Positions 37,293-46,000 of a stretch of DNA of 64,000 nucleotides are shown in pieces (position 1 is the stretch's first letter; each line of letters opens with the position of its first letter). Origin of the DNA: Effrenium voratum (Eukaryota > Sar > Dinophyceae > Suessiales > Symbiodiniaceae); assembly GCA_963377175.1 (NCBI GenBank), contig CAUJNA010001446.1, forward strand, positions 804,422 through 868,421, written 5' to 3'. The notes under the pieces are model-generated. The model searched no databases, had not been told where the DNA came from, and saw nothing but the letters and a program-made list of their open reading frames with translations. The position numbers and the translations under genes are program-made.

Positions 37293-38249
37293 ATGGATGC
37301 TGCTACCTTTCGGCTAGAGCCGGAAAAGGAAAAGGGGGTCATGGCCGGCGCGGTTGTGCTGGATGCGGCGCAGCGGGCAGCCATCGGGACCTTGGACCCC
37401 GACTTCGGTGGCCTGCTGGACATCAAGGAGGTGCCGCCAGATGTGCAGGTGGCGTTGGCAGCAGCAAGGGTAAGGACAGTCGGCCGGTTTGCGGTGCTGG
37501 CTGACGACCGGGGCGGTATCCGGGATTTCTGCCGGAGGACACTCAACATCGACCCAGATGCGGCCGGCGGGGACGTGAACATTGCAGCGGTGGTCGATGC
37601 ATGGGAAGCAGCAAGGGTGCGGGTGGAAACGCGCAACAAGGTCGAGGCCGAGGCCACCGTGTCCAGCATGCCCAAAGTGGTCTCGCGAACAGAGCATGCG
37701 GCGCTGCGGTCCAAGTACGAGGACACATACCAGAAAATGGAGGACAGGGTCACACCGGCGCCCGGCACCCTCGAGAACCTGTTCGACCAGATCGAGCAGG
37801 GCGAGTGGCGGTTCATGCACCTCACCGAGTTCGTCAGCAGGGAGGACGCGGATGTGGCACCAGTCGGAGCGGTCATCGACCACAGCACGGGCACGATCAA
37901 GGTGAAGAAGGGGGCGGTTCAGAACTCGCGGCCATCAGGGCCGGAAGGGCTGCGGGTAAGGTTGGATCTCGTGGCCAACGCCATCCTGATGTGCGCGTTC
38001 CGCTACCCGAACAAGGCGGCATTCCAGCGGATCACGCCCAACATCTTCAGTCGCTACGCCAACCACCTGCTGGGGGAGCACGTCTTCGGTCTAAGGGCCA
38101 AGGACGAAAAGGGCCGCAGCATGGCGCAGCCCTCCTTCGAGCTGCTGCTATCCTACGAGTACCAGATCCGCAAGGCTGCCATCAAGAAGGTCAACAAGGG
38201 GCACAGCTGGGTGGACTCTCTGGAGGAGGCCATGGTGGACCCCTGGTGA
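37293..38249 (+). CDS. Gag-like protein of the retrotransposon
   Basis: A 318-codon intact frame from ATG 37293 (MDAATFRLEPEKEKGVMAGA). It lacks enzymatic motifs, is rich in Ala/Val/Glu, and has a middle helix-rich part (TEHAALRSKYEDTYQKMEDR) and a conserved-looking C-terminal part (RYANHLLGEHVFGLR, FELLLSYEYQIRKAAIKKVN). Position ahead of a zinc motif and the polymerase makes a nucleocapsid/RNP role likely; this is inference. It ends at TGA 38247-38249 exactly where the next segment resumes one base back, within GACCCCTGGTGA. Confidence 0.7.
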   Translation: MDAATFRLEPEKEKGVMAGAVVLDAAQRAAIGTLDPDFGGLLDIKEVPPDVQVALAAARVRTVGRFAVLADDRGGIRDFCRRTLNIDPDAAGGDVNIAAVVDAWEAARVRVETRNKVEAEATVSSMPKVVSRTEHAALRSKYEDTYQKMEDRVTPAPGTLENLFDQIEQGEWRFMHLTEFVSREDADVAPVGAVIDHSTGTIKVKKGAVQNSRPSGPEGLRVRLDLVANAILMCAFRYPNKAAFQRITPNIFSRYANHLLGEHVFGLRAKDEKGRSMAQPSFELLLSYEYQIRKAAIKKVNKGHSWVDSLEEAMVDPW

Positions 38250-38614
38250 AGGAGCGCTTCCTGACCACTCCGCTGGCGTGCAACAGCTGGGTGACCACCA
38301 AGAGCAGGTCAAGGAGCTGGAGAAGGAGTCGTGGCCGGGAGCGCGAGCCCCGAATGGACTGTTCGAAAGGACGGAACAAGGGGAAGCCCAAAGGAAAGGG
38401 GGCCAGCGGCAAGTCCAAGGGTGGCAACGCGCAGGAGGGGGCATGGCACAGCACTACACCCGACGGCAGGCAGATCTGCTACAAGTTCAACAATCCACAG
38501 GAGAGGTGCCGGGGCCCATGCAACCGCGTGCACTGCTGCCGCAAATGCCTGGGGTCTCACCCACAGCATCTGTGTCGTCCCAACCCCAACGAGGGGGGGA
38601 AGGACGAACACTGA
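38243..38614 (+). CDS. Gag C-terminal basic region and zinc motif (shifted frame)
   Basis: Continues Gag in the -1 frame (LVKERFLTTPLACNSW), through a Lys/Arg/Ser-rich linker (KGRNKGKPKGKGASGKSKGG) to a Cys/His cluster: ICYKFNNPQERC-RGPCNRVHCC-RKCLGSHPQHLC. This resembles a CCCH-type zinc finger rather than the retroviral CCHC knuckle and would bind RNA. The frame ends at TGA 38612-38614. The break could be a one-base deletion or a -1 recoding site; no classical slippery heptamer is present. Confidence 0.65.
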   Translation: MVKERFLTTPLACNSWVTTKSRSRSWRRSRGREREPRMDCSKGRNKGKPKGKGASGKSKGGNAQEGAWHSTTPDGRQICYKFNNPQERCRGPCNRVHCCRKCLGSHPQHLCRPNPNEGGKDEH

Positions 38615-39510
38615 GGACCACAGGTGGCCCCGGCTGGGCAAGAGGAGCCGGGGCGCACCTTCAACGTGCTGTACCTCTTCAGCGGCGAGGAAAGGAAGTC
38701 ATCGACGGGCAGCCAACTGCAAGAGATGGCTTCGAAGGCGGGCTAAGGTGCTCTTGGGACATTCTCAGGAACCCAGACCACGACCTCACGGACAAGGGCA
38801 AGCGGCAGGGTATCCTGGAGCAGATAAAGGGGGGCAAGTACGCGGTGATCATTGTCACCCCTCCTTGTGGCACGTGGTCACGCGTGACTTGGGCCAACCA
38901 CTTCGGACCCAAGCCAGTACGAGACGAAACAAGGCCTTGGGGCGTGGCTCTCAGAGAAGCTGCAGAAGCGGGCGGATGAAGGTAACATCATGATCGTATT
39001 GTTCATCGACATCCTGATGTTGTTGGGCACTACGTGGTGCAACCTGATCGCTCGCCGACCCTACTTCCTGGGGGAGCACCCGGAGGACCTTGGCGGACTA
39101 CACAGCCCGGTCGCCCAGGGCAAATGGGTGCGGCCTGCATCCATTTGGAAGCTGCCAGACCTCCGGAACGCGGCGGAGAAGCTCGAGGGCATGCAATCCA
39201 TCGCTCTGCACCAGTGCAACTGGGGGGCCCCGACCCCCAAGCCAACGCGCTTGCTGACGGACCTACCGCTGCACGCCAGTTTCCTCTACAACCAGTGGCC
39301 CCAGCTGGACGGCCAGGGAAGGTACTTGGGCCCGCTGCCGCGGCATTGCGGTCACATCCACAAGTACGGTCTGGCCAAGCAGCACCCAGAGGAGGCCTTC
39401 CGGACTCCGGCAGCATCGACCTACCCTGCAGATATGGATGCGGCCCTGGCAGCGGCTATCAATCAGGTGCTGCTGAAGGCACCACATCTCACCAAGCCCC
39501 CTGCGGAAGG
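38615..39510 (+). pseudogene. C5-methyltransferase-like domain of the retrotransposon (frameshifted)
   Basis: Begins in the same frame just after the zinc-motif stop: FNVLYLFSGEERKSS (38660-38704) is like motif I of cytosine-C5 methyltransferases (LFSG), then in another frame DILRNPDHDLTD and VIIVTPPCGTWSRVTW (38858-38905), in which PPC matches motif IV with its catalytic Cys. A further frame change leads to IVLFIDILMLL and LGEHPEDLGGL (about 38995-39090). DIRS elements carry a different, adenine-type methyltransferase with a DPPY-like motif, so this domain is unusual. The later Gln-Arg-x-Arg (motif VIII) was not found, so activity is doubtful even in an intact copy. Confidence 0.6.
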
Positions 39511-39521
39511 GGTAAAAGGGC

Positions 39522-41150
39522 TTGTCGAGAGGGGCGCTCAAGAAGGCAACGATCAAGGACTCCCCGGAGGGCAAGGTAGCGTGGGACGTCGGGAAGGAGA
39601 CGGACGGGGACATCAAGGAGGGCAAGTTCAGTGGAGAAAAGGACTTCGAGGTGAAGGGATTTTGGGGAGTAGGGAGGCCTATGCAGGCCTGCTACAGAGG
39701 CAAGAAGAGGGGCGTTCACGACGGAGGAGGACTTTGTTCGCCGGGAAGATGGAGAGTGGGGGCCAGGAACTTTCCCGAGGGCACCCACTTTTGCGAGATC
39801 AGGGAGATCATCACGAAGTTCTTCAAAGGTTGGCTGAGCCAGGAGAGAGGCCAGGAGACGTTCTGGCAGATGGCGGCGGGCAGGCTCACCGGCTCACCGT
39901 TCGAAAAATTTGTGGACGGCTGCCGGAGGGAGGTGGACGTCAAGCTGGCCTCTCTGGGAAGCGAGGTGACTCGGCAGGGGACCGATCGGATCACGGAGAT
40001 CCACTACAGGAGGATGGAGGCCCTGCTGAGAGTTGCGGAGGACCCCGATCACCAGTTCCTCATCCCCTTGGTGGAAACGGGGGTGGACCTGGGTGTGGAC
40101 GAAGAGATGCCCCGGGTGCCTGCGGTCTTCGAAGCCAAGGTGAAGTGGAATCTCGAAGAGGTGGATGACCCCTTCAAGGAGGTCTGGTGCGAGAACTACG
40201 GCTCGGCGGTGGACAACATGGAGGACATTCGGCGGCAGGTGGAGGAAGACATCGAGAGGGGCCACGTGATCCGGATGGACAAGCAGGCGGCGGGGGAAAA
40301 GTTCGGAGGCAGACTAGCGGTGGCCTCCCTGGGGGCGGTCCCCAAGGAGCTGGGGTCATCGAAGGTGAGGATCATTCACGCAACCCACGAGGTGATGATC
40401 AACCACCGGATTCGGGTGAGGGACCGCATGAGCTTCCCGATTGGAGGCGATGGTCAGGCAGATGAAGGCGGACCATGCAGCGAACCCGGCAGTCAGGTTG
40501 CTCATGAAGTACGATGTCAGCCGTGCACACAAGTTGGTGCCCGTGAAGGAGCAGGACTGGCCACTCATGGCCTTTAGCTTGGAGAGGCCGGAAGAGGTCT
40601 TCATGCACACGGTGGGGGCCTTCGGTTTCGGATCGGCAGCCTACTGGTGGCAGAGGGTGGCCGCGGCAGTCACCAGGTTGGCGCACTACCTGTCGGCCGG
40701 AGCCTACGAGCTCTATCATGACGATGGGCTCCTTGGGGCCCACGGTGCGGACTGCTGGAGGCGGATCCTCTACTGGTTCTTCGTGATGGACGTGGTGGAG
40801 GTGCCGATCACCTGGAAGAAGGTGGCTGGAGGGGCCAGGCTGGGCTGGATCGGCTACGAGGCCGACATTCAGCACTACCTCAAGGGCATAGGGGACAGCA
40901 AGGTAGCGTGGGTTCTCGGCTGGATAAAGGAGGTCAAGGACGAGGGCAGCATCCTGGGCAGCCGGATGAGATCAGCGCTGGGACGGCTTTCGTTCGTGGC
41001 GGGCGCGCTGGTGCAGGTACGCCCCTTCCTGGGGGTGATCTTCGCGTGGACCTCTAGGCTTCAGCCGGGAGGTTTTCATCAGGTGCCGATGGCGGTGCAG
41101 ATCGTGCTGGAGTTCATCAAAGTGGAGATCACTCGGCGTCCTCTGACGGA
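39522..41150 (+). pseudogene. Reverse transcriptase of the retrotransposon (frameshifted)
   Basis: RNA-dependent DNA polymerase read from two frames: 39522-40435 and 40441 onwards. The first gives the fingers region, with LAVASLGAVPKELGSSKVRI and THEVMINHRIRVRD (the R-I-I-H...N..IR pattern of DIRS-type enzymes). The second carries motif A (MKYDVSRAHKLVPV), motif B (GAFGFGSAAYWWQRV) and motif C (ELYHDDGLLG, with the catalytic Asp-Asp pair), followed by the palm/thumb segment WFFVMDVVEVPITWKK-VAGGA-LGWIGYE. The x-DD box reads HDD rather than the usual YVDD. A +1 shift near 40435 breaks the frame between fingers and palm. Confidence 0.85.
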
Positions 41151-41815
41151 GCCACGGCCACTGCCGAAGAAGGTGGGCGAACTCTTTCGGGTGGATGCCA
41201 AGGCGGAGGGACATCTGGTGGTGGTCGGAGGATGGGAGTCCTTCGGAGGTCGCGCCACCGCGGAGGCCCGGTGGTTCTCGCTGAAACTGACACGGAAAAC
41301 GGCCCCGTGGGCCTACGTCAAAGGCGAGCCGTTCCGCGTGATAGCTAGCCTGGAGCTGATCGCGACCACCATAGCTGTTTGCATCTTCGGGCCAGGATCG
41401 CAGTGGAGAGACTCGGGTGGTGCAAGGGTTCACCGACAGCCTGGTCAACACGCACGTCATCGATCACTACATGAGCACGGCGTTCCCTCTCTCGGTGGTG
41501 CTGATGGAGCTAGCAGTTCAGCTGGGCGAGTTGGGCACAACCCTTCAGCTCGGGTGGACACCTCGGGAACAGAACGAAGAAGCGGACGCGCTCACCAACC
41601 TGGACTTCTCCCTCTTCAACCCAGACCTGAGGGTGCGGTTGGAGCTGGACGAGTTGGGCTTCAAAGTTATTCCGAAGATCATGGAGGCGGCCACTCAGCT
41701 GGACTCGGAGATCAGGCTCGAGAAGGATAAGAGGAAGAAGGGCAAGGAGCACCACGACAAGAACTCGGCCAAGAAGCCCAAGAAGGCGGAGATGAGATGG
41801 AAGGAGCCATGGTGA
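41150..41815 (+). pseudogene. RNase H domain and C-terminal tail of the retrotransposon
   Basis: Follows the polymerase. Four acidic positions expected for RNase H are visible in order: Asp in FRVDAKAEGHL, Glu in ASLELIATT, Asp in GFTDSLVNTH and Asp in NEEADALTN, with the WTPREQNEEAD signature of DIRS-type RNase H before the last. A +1 frame change at about 41412-41417 separates the second and third. Relatives usually have TDN-x-x-N at the third box; here it reads TDSLVN. The protein ends with a Lys-rich tail (RKKGKEHHDKNSAKKPKK) and TGA at 41813-41815. Confidence 0.8.
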
Positions 41816-41980
41816 GGCAGGGGGGAAAAGAAAACAAAACAAAGGTGGAAGGTTACGAGAGAGGTTTCTCTCAAGCTGGCATGCGGTAGGAGGCATGTCA
41901 GTCGTAGGGAGGCTGTCACTCTCGGGTGTAGTGGCAGCGGGCTCCATTTAAGGAAAGCGTTCCAGGGTCGCCCTGCGGAA

Positions 41981-42139
41981 GGGGAAATTCTCCCCTGGAA
42001 CGATTTGGTTGGCCTGCCCCATCCACTGACCATGGATGGAGGGGCAGGCCCAACACACCAGGTCGCGCATCCCCCATGGATGAATCAAAGGTGTGTTGGG
42101 TGGGAGGGTTGGGAGAGACACACAAATGAGTGAAGTGAC
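41981..42139 (+). repeat. Split direct repeat B1 with two nested hairpins
   Basis: 159 bp, identical to B2 by eye. Contains GGCCTGCCCC...GGGGCAGGCC (42011-42050) and CCCAACACACC...GGTGTGTTGGG (about 42049-42101) as inverted repeats able to form strong hairpins. Its last base directly abuts A2. Confidence 0.95.
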
Positions 42140-42216
42140 GTGGAAATGGGTTGCTTGCCACTCATGAAACGTCACGTAAACGGCACATGTGTTTAGGCTC
42201 AGGCCTGTTTTGAGTA
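42140..42216 (+). repeat. Split direct repeat A2
   Basis: 77 bp identical to A1. Starts immediately after B1 (GAAGTGAC then GTGGAAAT), so this point reproduces the predicted circle junction. Confidence 0.95.
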
Positions 42217-42300
42217 CCCACCACCATCCCCTTTGCGCCCCCTGACAGGTTGACGAAGAACACATGGCCGTTTTCACCGGCGATCTTTTTCACTTCCAGG
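42217..42300. other. Spacer between A2 and B2
   Basis: 84 bp of unique sequence (CCCACCACCATCCCCTTTGC to CTTTTTCACTTCCAGG). In textbook elements A2 and B2 touch; what this spacer is for, or where it came from, is unknown. Confidence 0.7.
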
Positions 42301-42459
42301 GGGGAAATTCTCCCCTGGAACGATTTGGTTGGCCTGCCCCATCCACTGACCATGGATGGAGGGGCAGGCCCAACACACCAGGTCGCGCATCCCCCATGGA
42401 TGAATCAAAGGTGTGTTGGGTGGGAGGGTTGGGAGAGACACACAAATGAGTGAAGTGAC
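42301..42459 (+). repeat. Split direct repeat B2, right end of element
   Basis: 159 bp matching B1 with the same two hairpins (first at 42331-42370). Ends GAAGTGAC directly against an (AT)n tract. Confidence 0.95.
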
Positions 42460-42530
42460 ATATATATATATATATATATTGCATCTATTCATAACATACC
42501 AATATATATATATATATATATGTACATATG
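42459..42530. repeat. AT dinucleotide tracts at insertion target
   Basis: Two (AT)n runs separated by TTGCATCTATTCATAACATACC. The left flank of the element ends CTATAAT, so the pre-insertion target was probably an AT-rich microsatellite. Confidence 0.85.
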
Positions 42531-42539
42531 TACATGATC

Positions 42540-43060
42540 ACCCCAAAGTGTACCCTCAAAAAGACACACCCATAGGTTTGTTGATGACTTGTTTAAAGGA
42601 CTTGTTTAGTTCCATTTTGGCTGGAGTTGGCAATGACAGCAAGGTCACTAAGACCAAGGCTATCGTGCGTGGGCAACTTAATGCAACCTTCACCGGGGTA
42701 GAACAGAGTCATCCATGAATGTTCTGAAATCTATCACTCATTTGAAGTACGTTTTTATTATTCCGACTCCGCCAGACTAGGTTTGTTGTACCTGGCCGAG
42801 TTCTTTCGTTTTGGTCGACAGCATGGGGCAAGGCTTTGTAGCCCGCCACTTCACTTGGTGAGAGTTTGAAATTCACCCGAGATTTTAGCTGTTACCACGT
42901 GGTTGCCCAACATGTGTGTTCTTGTGCTTGCTTACTCAGGTCTTATTTTGTTGCTTCTGACTTTTGCGGGGTTTTTCCAAGCGGATGCTTGGCATTGAGC
43001 ACGTGGGCACGCTGACAAGCCCAGCCACATAGGACTCCCGTGTTCTTTCCCGGTCTAGCG
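42540..43060. other. Unique sequence, no feature seen
   Basis: Between the retrotransposon and the first candidate exon of gene 2. No repeat or domain. Confidence 0.4.
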
Positions 43061-43066
43061 ACGCAG

Positions 43067-43097
43067 GCCTTACGTTGTGGAGGAGATCCTGGCGGAG
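43067..43097 (+). CDS. Gene 2, possible small N-terminal exon
   Basis: PYVVEEILAE between cag and a canonical gtgagc donor. Only 31 bp, so the evidence is the flanking splice sites and codon choice. Confidence 0.3.
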
Positions 43098-46000
43098 GTG
43101 AGCCAGGCGACGGCGCGACGGCGCGTTTGGTGTTGGGCAGTTGGGCGCCAGTCGTTCTTTGCGCCTGCCGTTCCTTGCGGCGATTTCCAGTTTCCTGCAG
43201 CTTGAGGGGATGAGGGAGGGGATGGGAGAAGTTGAGCTTCATAGGTCCACCTGTCTTCGATACTGGGTAAAATACAAAACCATCACTGCTAGGCACAGCC
43301 GCCCGCAAACCCCTCAGCAGATGTTTTGGAACTCATTCGAGTTCTGAATACCCAGGCTTTCCAGGCACAATCGTGCATCCTTCAATCTATGGCTTCCAAA
43401 CTTGCTCCGGCTTGTGCTGGGTCAAAGTGACGTCCTCACAATCGCCTGGGCATACCCGAGCGACATGGTAACACCACCAAAAGTGATCTTTCAACCCAAC
43501 AAGTTCACTTTAAAGGACCCACTAACAGGGAGTGAGGGCTTCCGCGCTGACAGCTTGGCTTGCCAACGGCTGGTTTCGCCGTTCGCCACGCTCGGCTCAA
43601 GGGCACTTAGCTTAAGCCTTCGAAGCTGGGTGAAGGTCTTGACGGGGCGGCGCCATGTTTCCGGGGCAGGTAGAGGACAGGGCCTGTTCGGAAGACTCAA
43701 GAGTCAGACCCTGATCATGGTGTGTGGCTCAGAGACTTGCAAACAGTATATATATATATATGTGTATCAATTAGCTTGGTTGAGTAGCCGTACCTTCCAT
43801 CTTCACTCACGGGTCTTTTCTTGCACCAAACGGCCAGGACAAGGCGGACCCCTTCGTCGCCATCGAGGCCATGGCGAAGAACCCACCTCCCTCGTTGTTT
43901 TGGGGGAGGTTCTTTCACCAAAACATGCGTTGAGGCAATTTGAACCGGCTGGAGTTCTTGGATTGAATGCGAAGCAGGTTTTTGCCAAAAGCTGGTTGCT
44001 CTTTTTTGGGATAGCCATGTTGTGGCTCGAAATGGGCACGGCCAGACTCCGCTTGGCAGAAGGAACACGTGACCAAGCCTGGCGGTCCCTGGCATTCAAC
44101 TTGAAGCCCATGTTGCAAAGCGGCGAAGAGTGATTTTGCACGATTCCCACATGCCTGGCTTGGGGAGCCAAACGCAAGTTGCATTACAGTAAGTTGCCCA
44201 CACGCGTGCGCAGAAACATGTCTCCTTGCGTCGTTTGGTTTTTGTGGCCAACGGACACTGTCCTACTCTTGAGGCACGGCTGGACCGCATCTCGGAGCAA
44301 GTGGGCGCATGCCTCGCGGAGGTGCTGAGCTGGCGCAAGAAGGAGTCGCTGGGTTGGGTTCGGGTCGCTCGGACGGAGAGGCTGTGTCAATGTGGTGCAG
44401 AGGGGGGAAAGGTGAGGATCACGGACATGCAGAGGCCAATGCTAAACAGGACTGGCTCCCTGTTAAGTGAGGAATCAAGGAAGAATTCATTCTGGCCGCT
44501 TGCTGTGGTTTCCCTTCCCCCAGGAGGGTTCCCCCAGTACGAAGACCCACCCACATGAGTCTTTCACGGGTTTGGATTGGTTTGAAGGTTGAAGTTTTGG
44601 CTCAGGCTTATGCCGGAAAGGCAGGAAGCCAGAAAGCCACAAGTTCCGCTCAACTTTCCAGAGTCGTGACCCCTCTGAACCCATGAACGGCTTATCCAGA
44701 GTCCTAAGAGCGCAGATGCGCTCTAGTTTGTTGGTTTCCATCTTTATGCCTCTCGAGGTCTCTTGGGTGCGGGCTGTTCGGCTTCGGAGAATCAACAAAC
44801 CAAGCCCGTTTGAGGTTTCCAACCCTTTTGGGAGACAAGCTCAGTTGTCTTAGAACGGTGCCCGAACCTCAAGCAGAGACAACCTTTTCTGTTGGGATTT
44901 TGTTTAGCGCAGAAAGAACCAAAGGGCACTTGAGGCGCTGAAATGGGGATGCCCTGTGATTAGTTGGCTGCGACTCACTCTTTTGGAAGAAATGCCCAAC
45001 CCGCGCCGGGCCTTCAGGACGATGATAGCCATCTCTCTGTGCCGGCCTCTGAGAGTGGCAGGGTGGCTCCACCACACATGGCTGCTCGGCAAATGGGGAG
45101 TGACGTCTCCTATTGCCCAAGCAAGGGACCCGAAATCGAGCTCACCGAATCGGGCTCAAAAAAAGAGCTCATCCATGTCCACTTGGCGGGATTCCTTATT
45201 GCTGGGCTACGCATGTGGATTTGATTTGCCCGGGTGGAAGCCAAAAAGAGTGTCTTAAAAGCAGGTGCCAGAGGTGTCCTTTCTGGCTTTTTGTTCGGCT
45301 TGAACATGGATGGATTCAGTATGGTTCAACTCATGGCCCATACGAATCCATTTGAAGGACACCTCGAGGCATAGGGCAGGCCTTTGCAGTGCTTCCTAAA
45401 GCAGGTGCATGCATCGGCGTGCAATGCTCAGGTGCCCAATGGACTTGACGTTAACCTTGGCATCGCCAATAGCACGCATATGCCTGGCCTCGCTGTCAAC
45501 GTTTGGCTCATTGTTTTTGATTTGGAAGCCCCAAAAAGTTCTTGCAGCAATCCTTGAGGTGTCCCGTCAGTTTGCGTTGCTGTTTGCGCTGGTTTGTGCT
45601 TGTGGCACATCATGCCAAATCGGGCCATGCAACTCGCTGTCAGATTCCCATAGACATGGTCTTGCGTATGTGGTAGTTTTGACGTGTAGTTGTCAGTTTT
45701 CTGCTATGATGGTGTAAATGGAATGACTTGGGTTTGTCTGTGTTTTAGGCTAATTACCCTTTTGGGGGTTGGAACAAAGAGAAAGCAAAAGGCAGACCAC
45801 CCAAGTTTGGTTTTTCCGTTTTAAGCAACACCCAATTTGTGTGTGGCCATTGTTTAGTGGGAGAGCGCGGTTCCTCTTCAGGGCCGAGGAGTTGTGCGTT
45901 GTTCAAAGGGCAAATCTATCGTGCTCCCTCTTTTGTGTTGATTTCCCTATGGCTTGCAATGTAAAGCTGGCACAGGTATGCCCTGCTAATTGCCTTGATC

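Larger units (their letters stand above)
34826..42459 (+). mobile_element. Tyrosine-recombinase retrotransposon (DIRS/PAT/Ngaro-like) with split direct repeats
   Basis: A 7634-bp element with the layout A1 (34826-34902), internal genes, B1 (41981-42139) directly abutting A2 (42140-42216), an 84-bp spacer, then B2 (42301-42459). This split-direct-repeat arrangement is the hallmark of PAT/Ngaro-type tyrosine-recombinase retroelements, which integrate from a circle; the internal B1/A2 junction is the sequence a B2-to-A1 circle junction would have. No target-site duplication is visible (left flank ends CTATAAT, right flank starts ATATAT), as expected for this class. Coding order is tyrosine recombinase, Gag, zinc motif, methyltransferase-like domain, reverse transcriptase, RNase H. 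Known relatives carry the recombinase last, so this order is a circular permutation. Frames are broken repeatedly, so this copy is not autonomous as read. Confidence 0.88.

Noticed and set aside
34826..42459. LTR retrotransposon (gypsy/copia)
   Set aside because: No LTR pair, no DDE integrase and no aspartic protease motif; instead tyrosine recombinase and split direct repeats.
44590..44605. Relic of the dinoflagellate spliced leader (TTTTGGCTCAGG)
   Set aside because: Only about ten bases agree with the known leader end, and the 5' half is absent; expected by chance in 64 kb.
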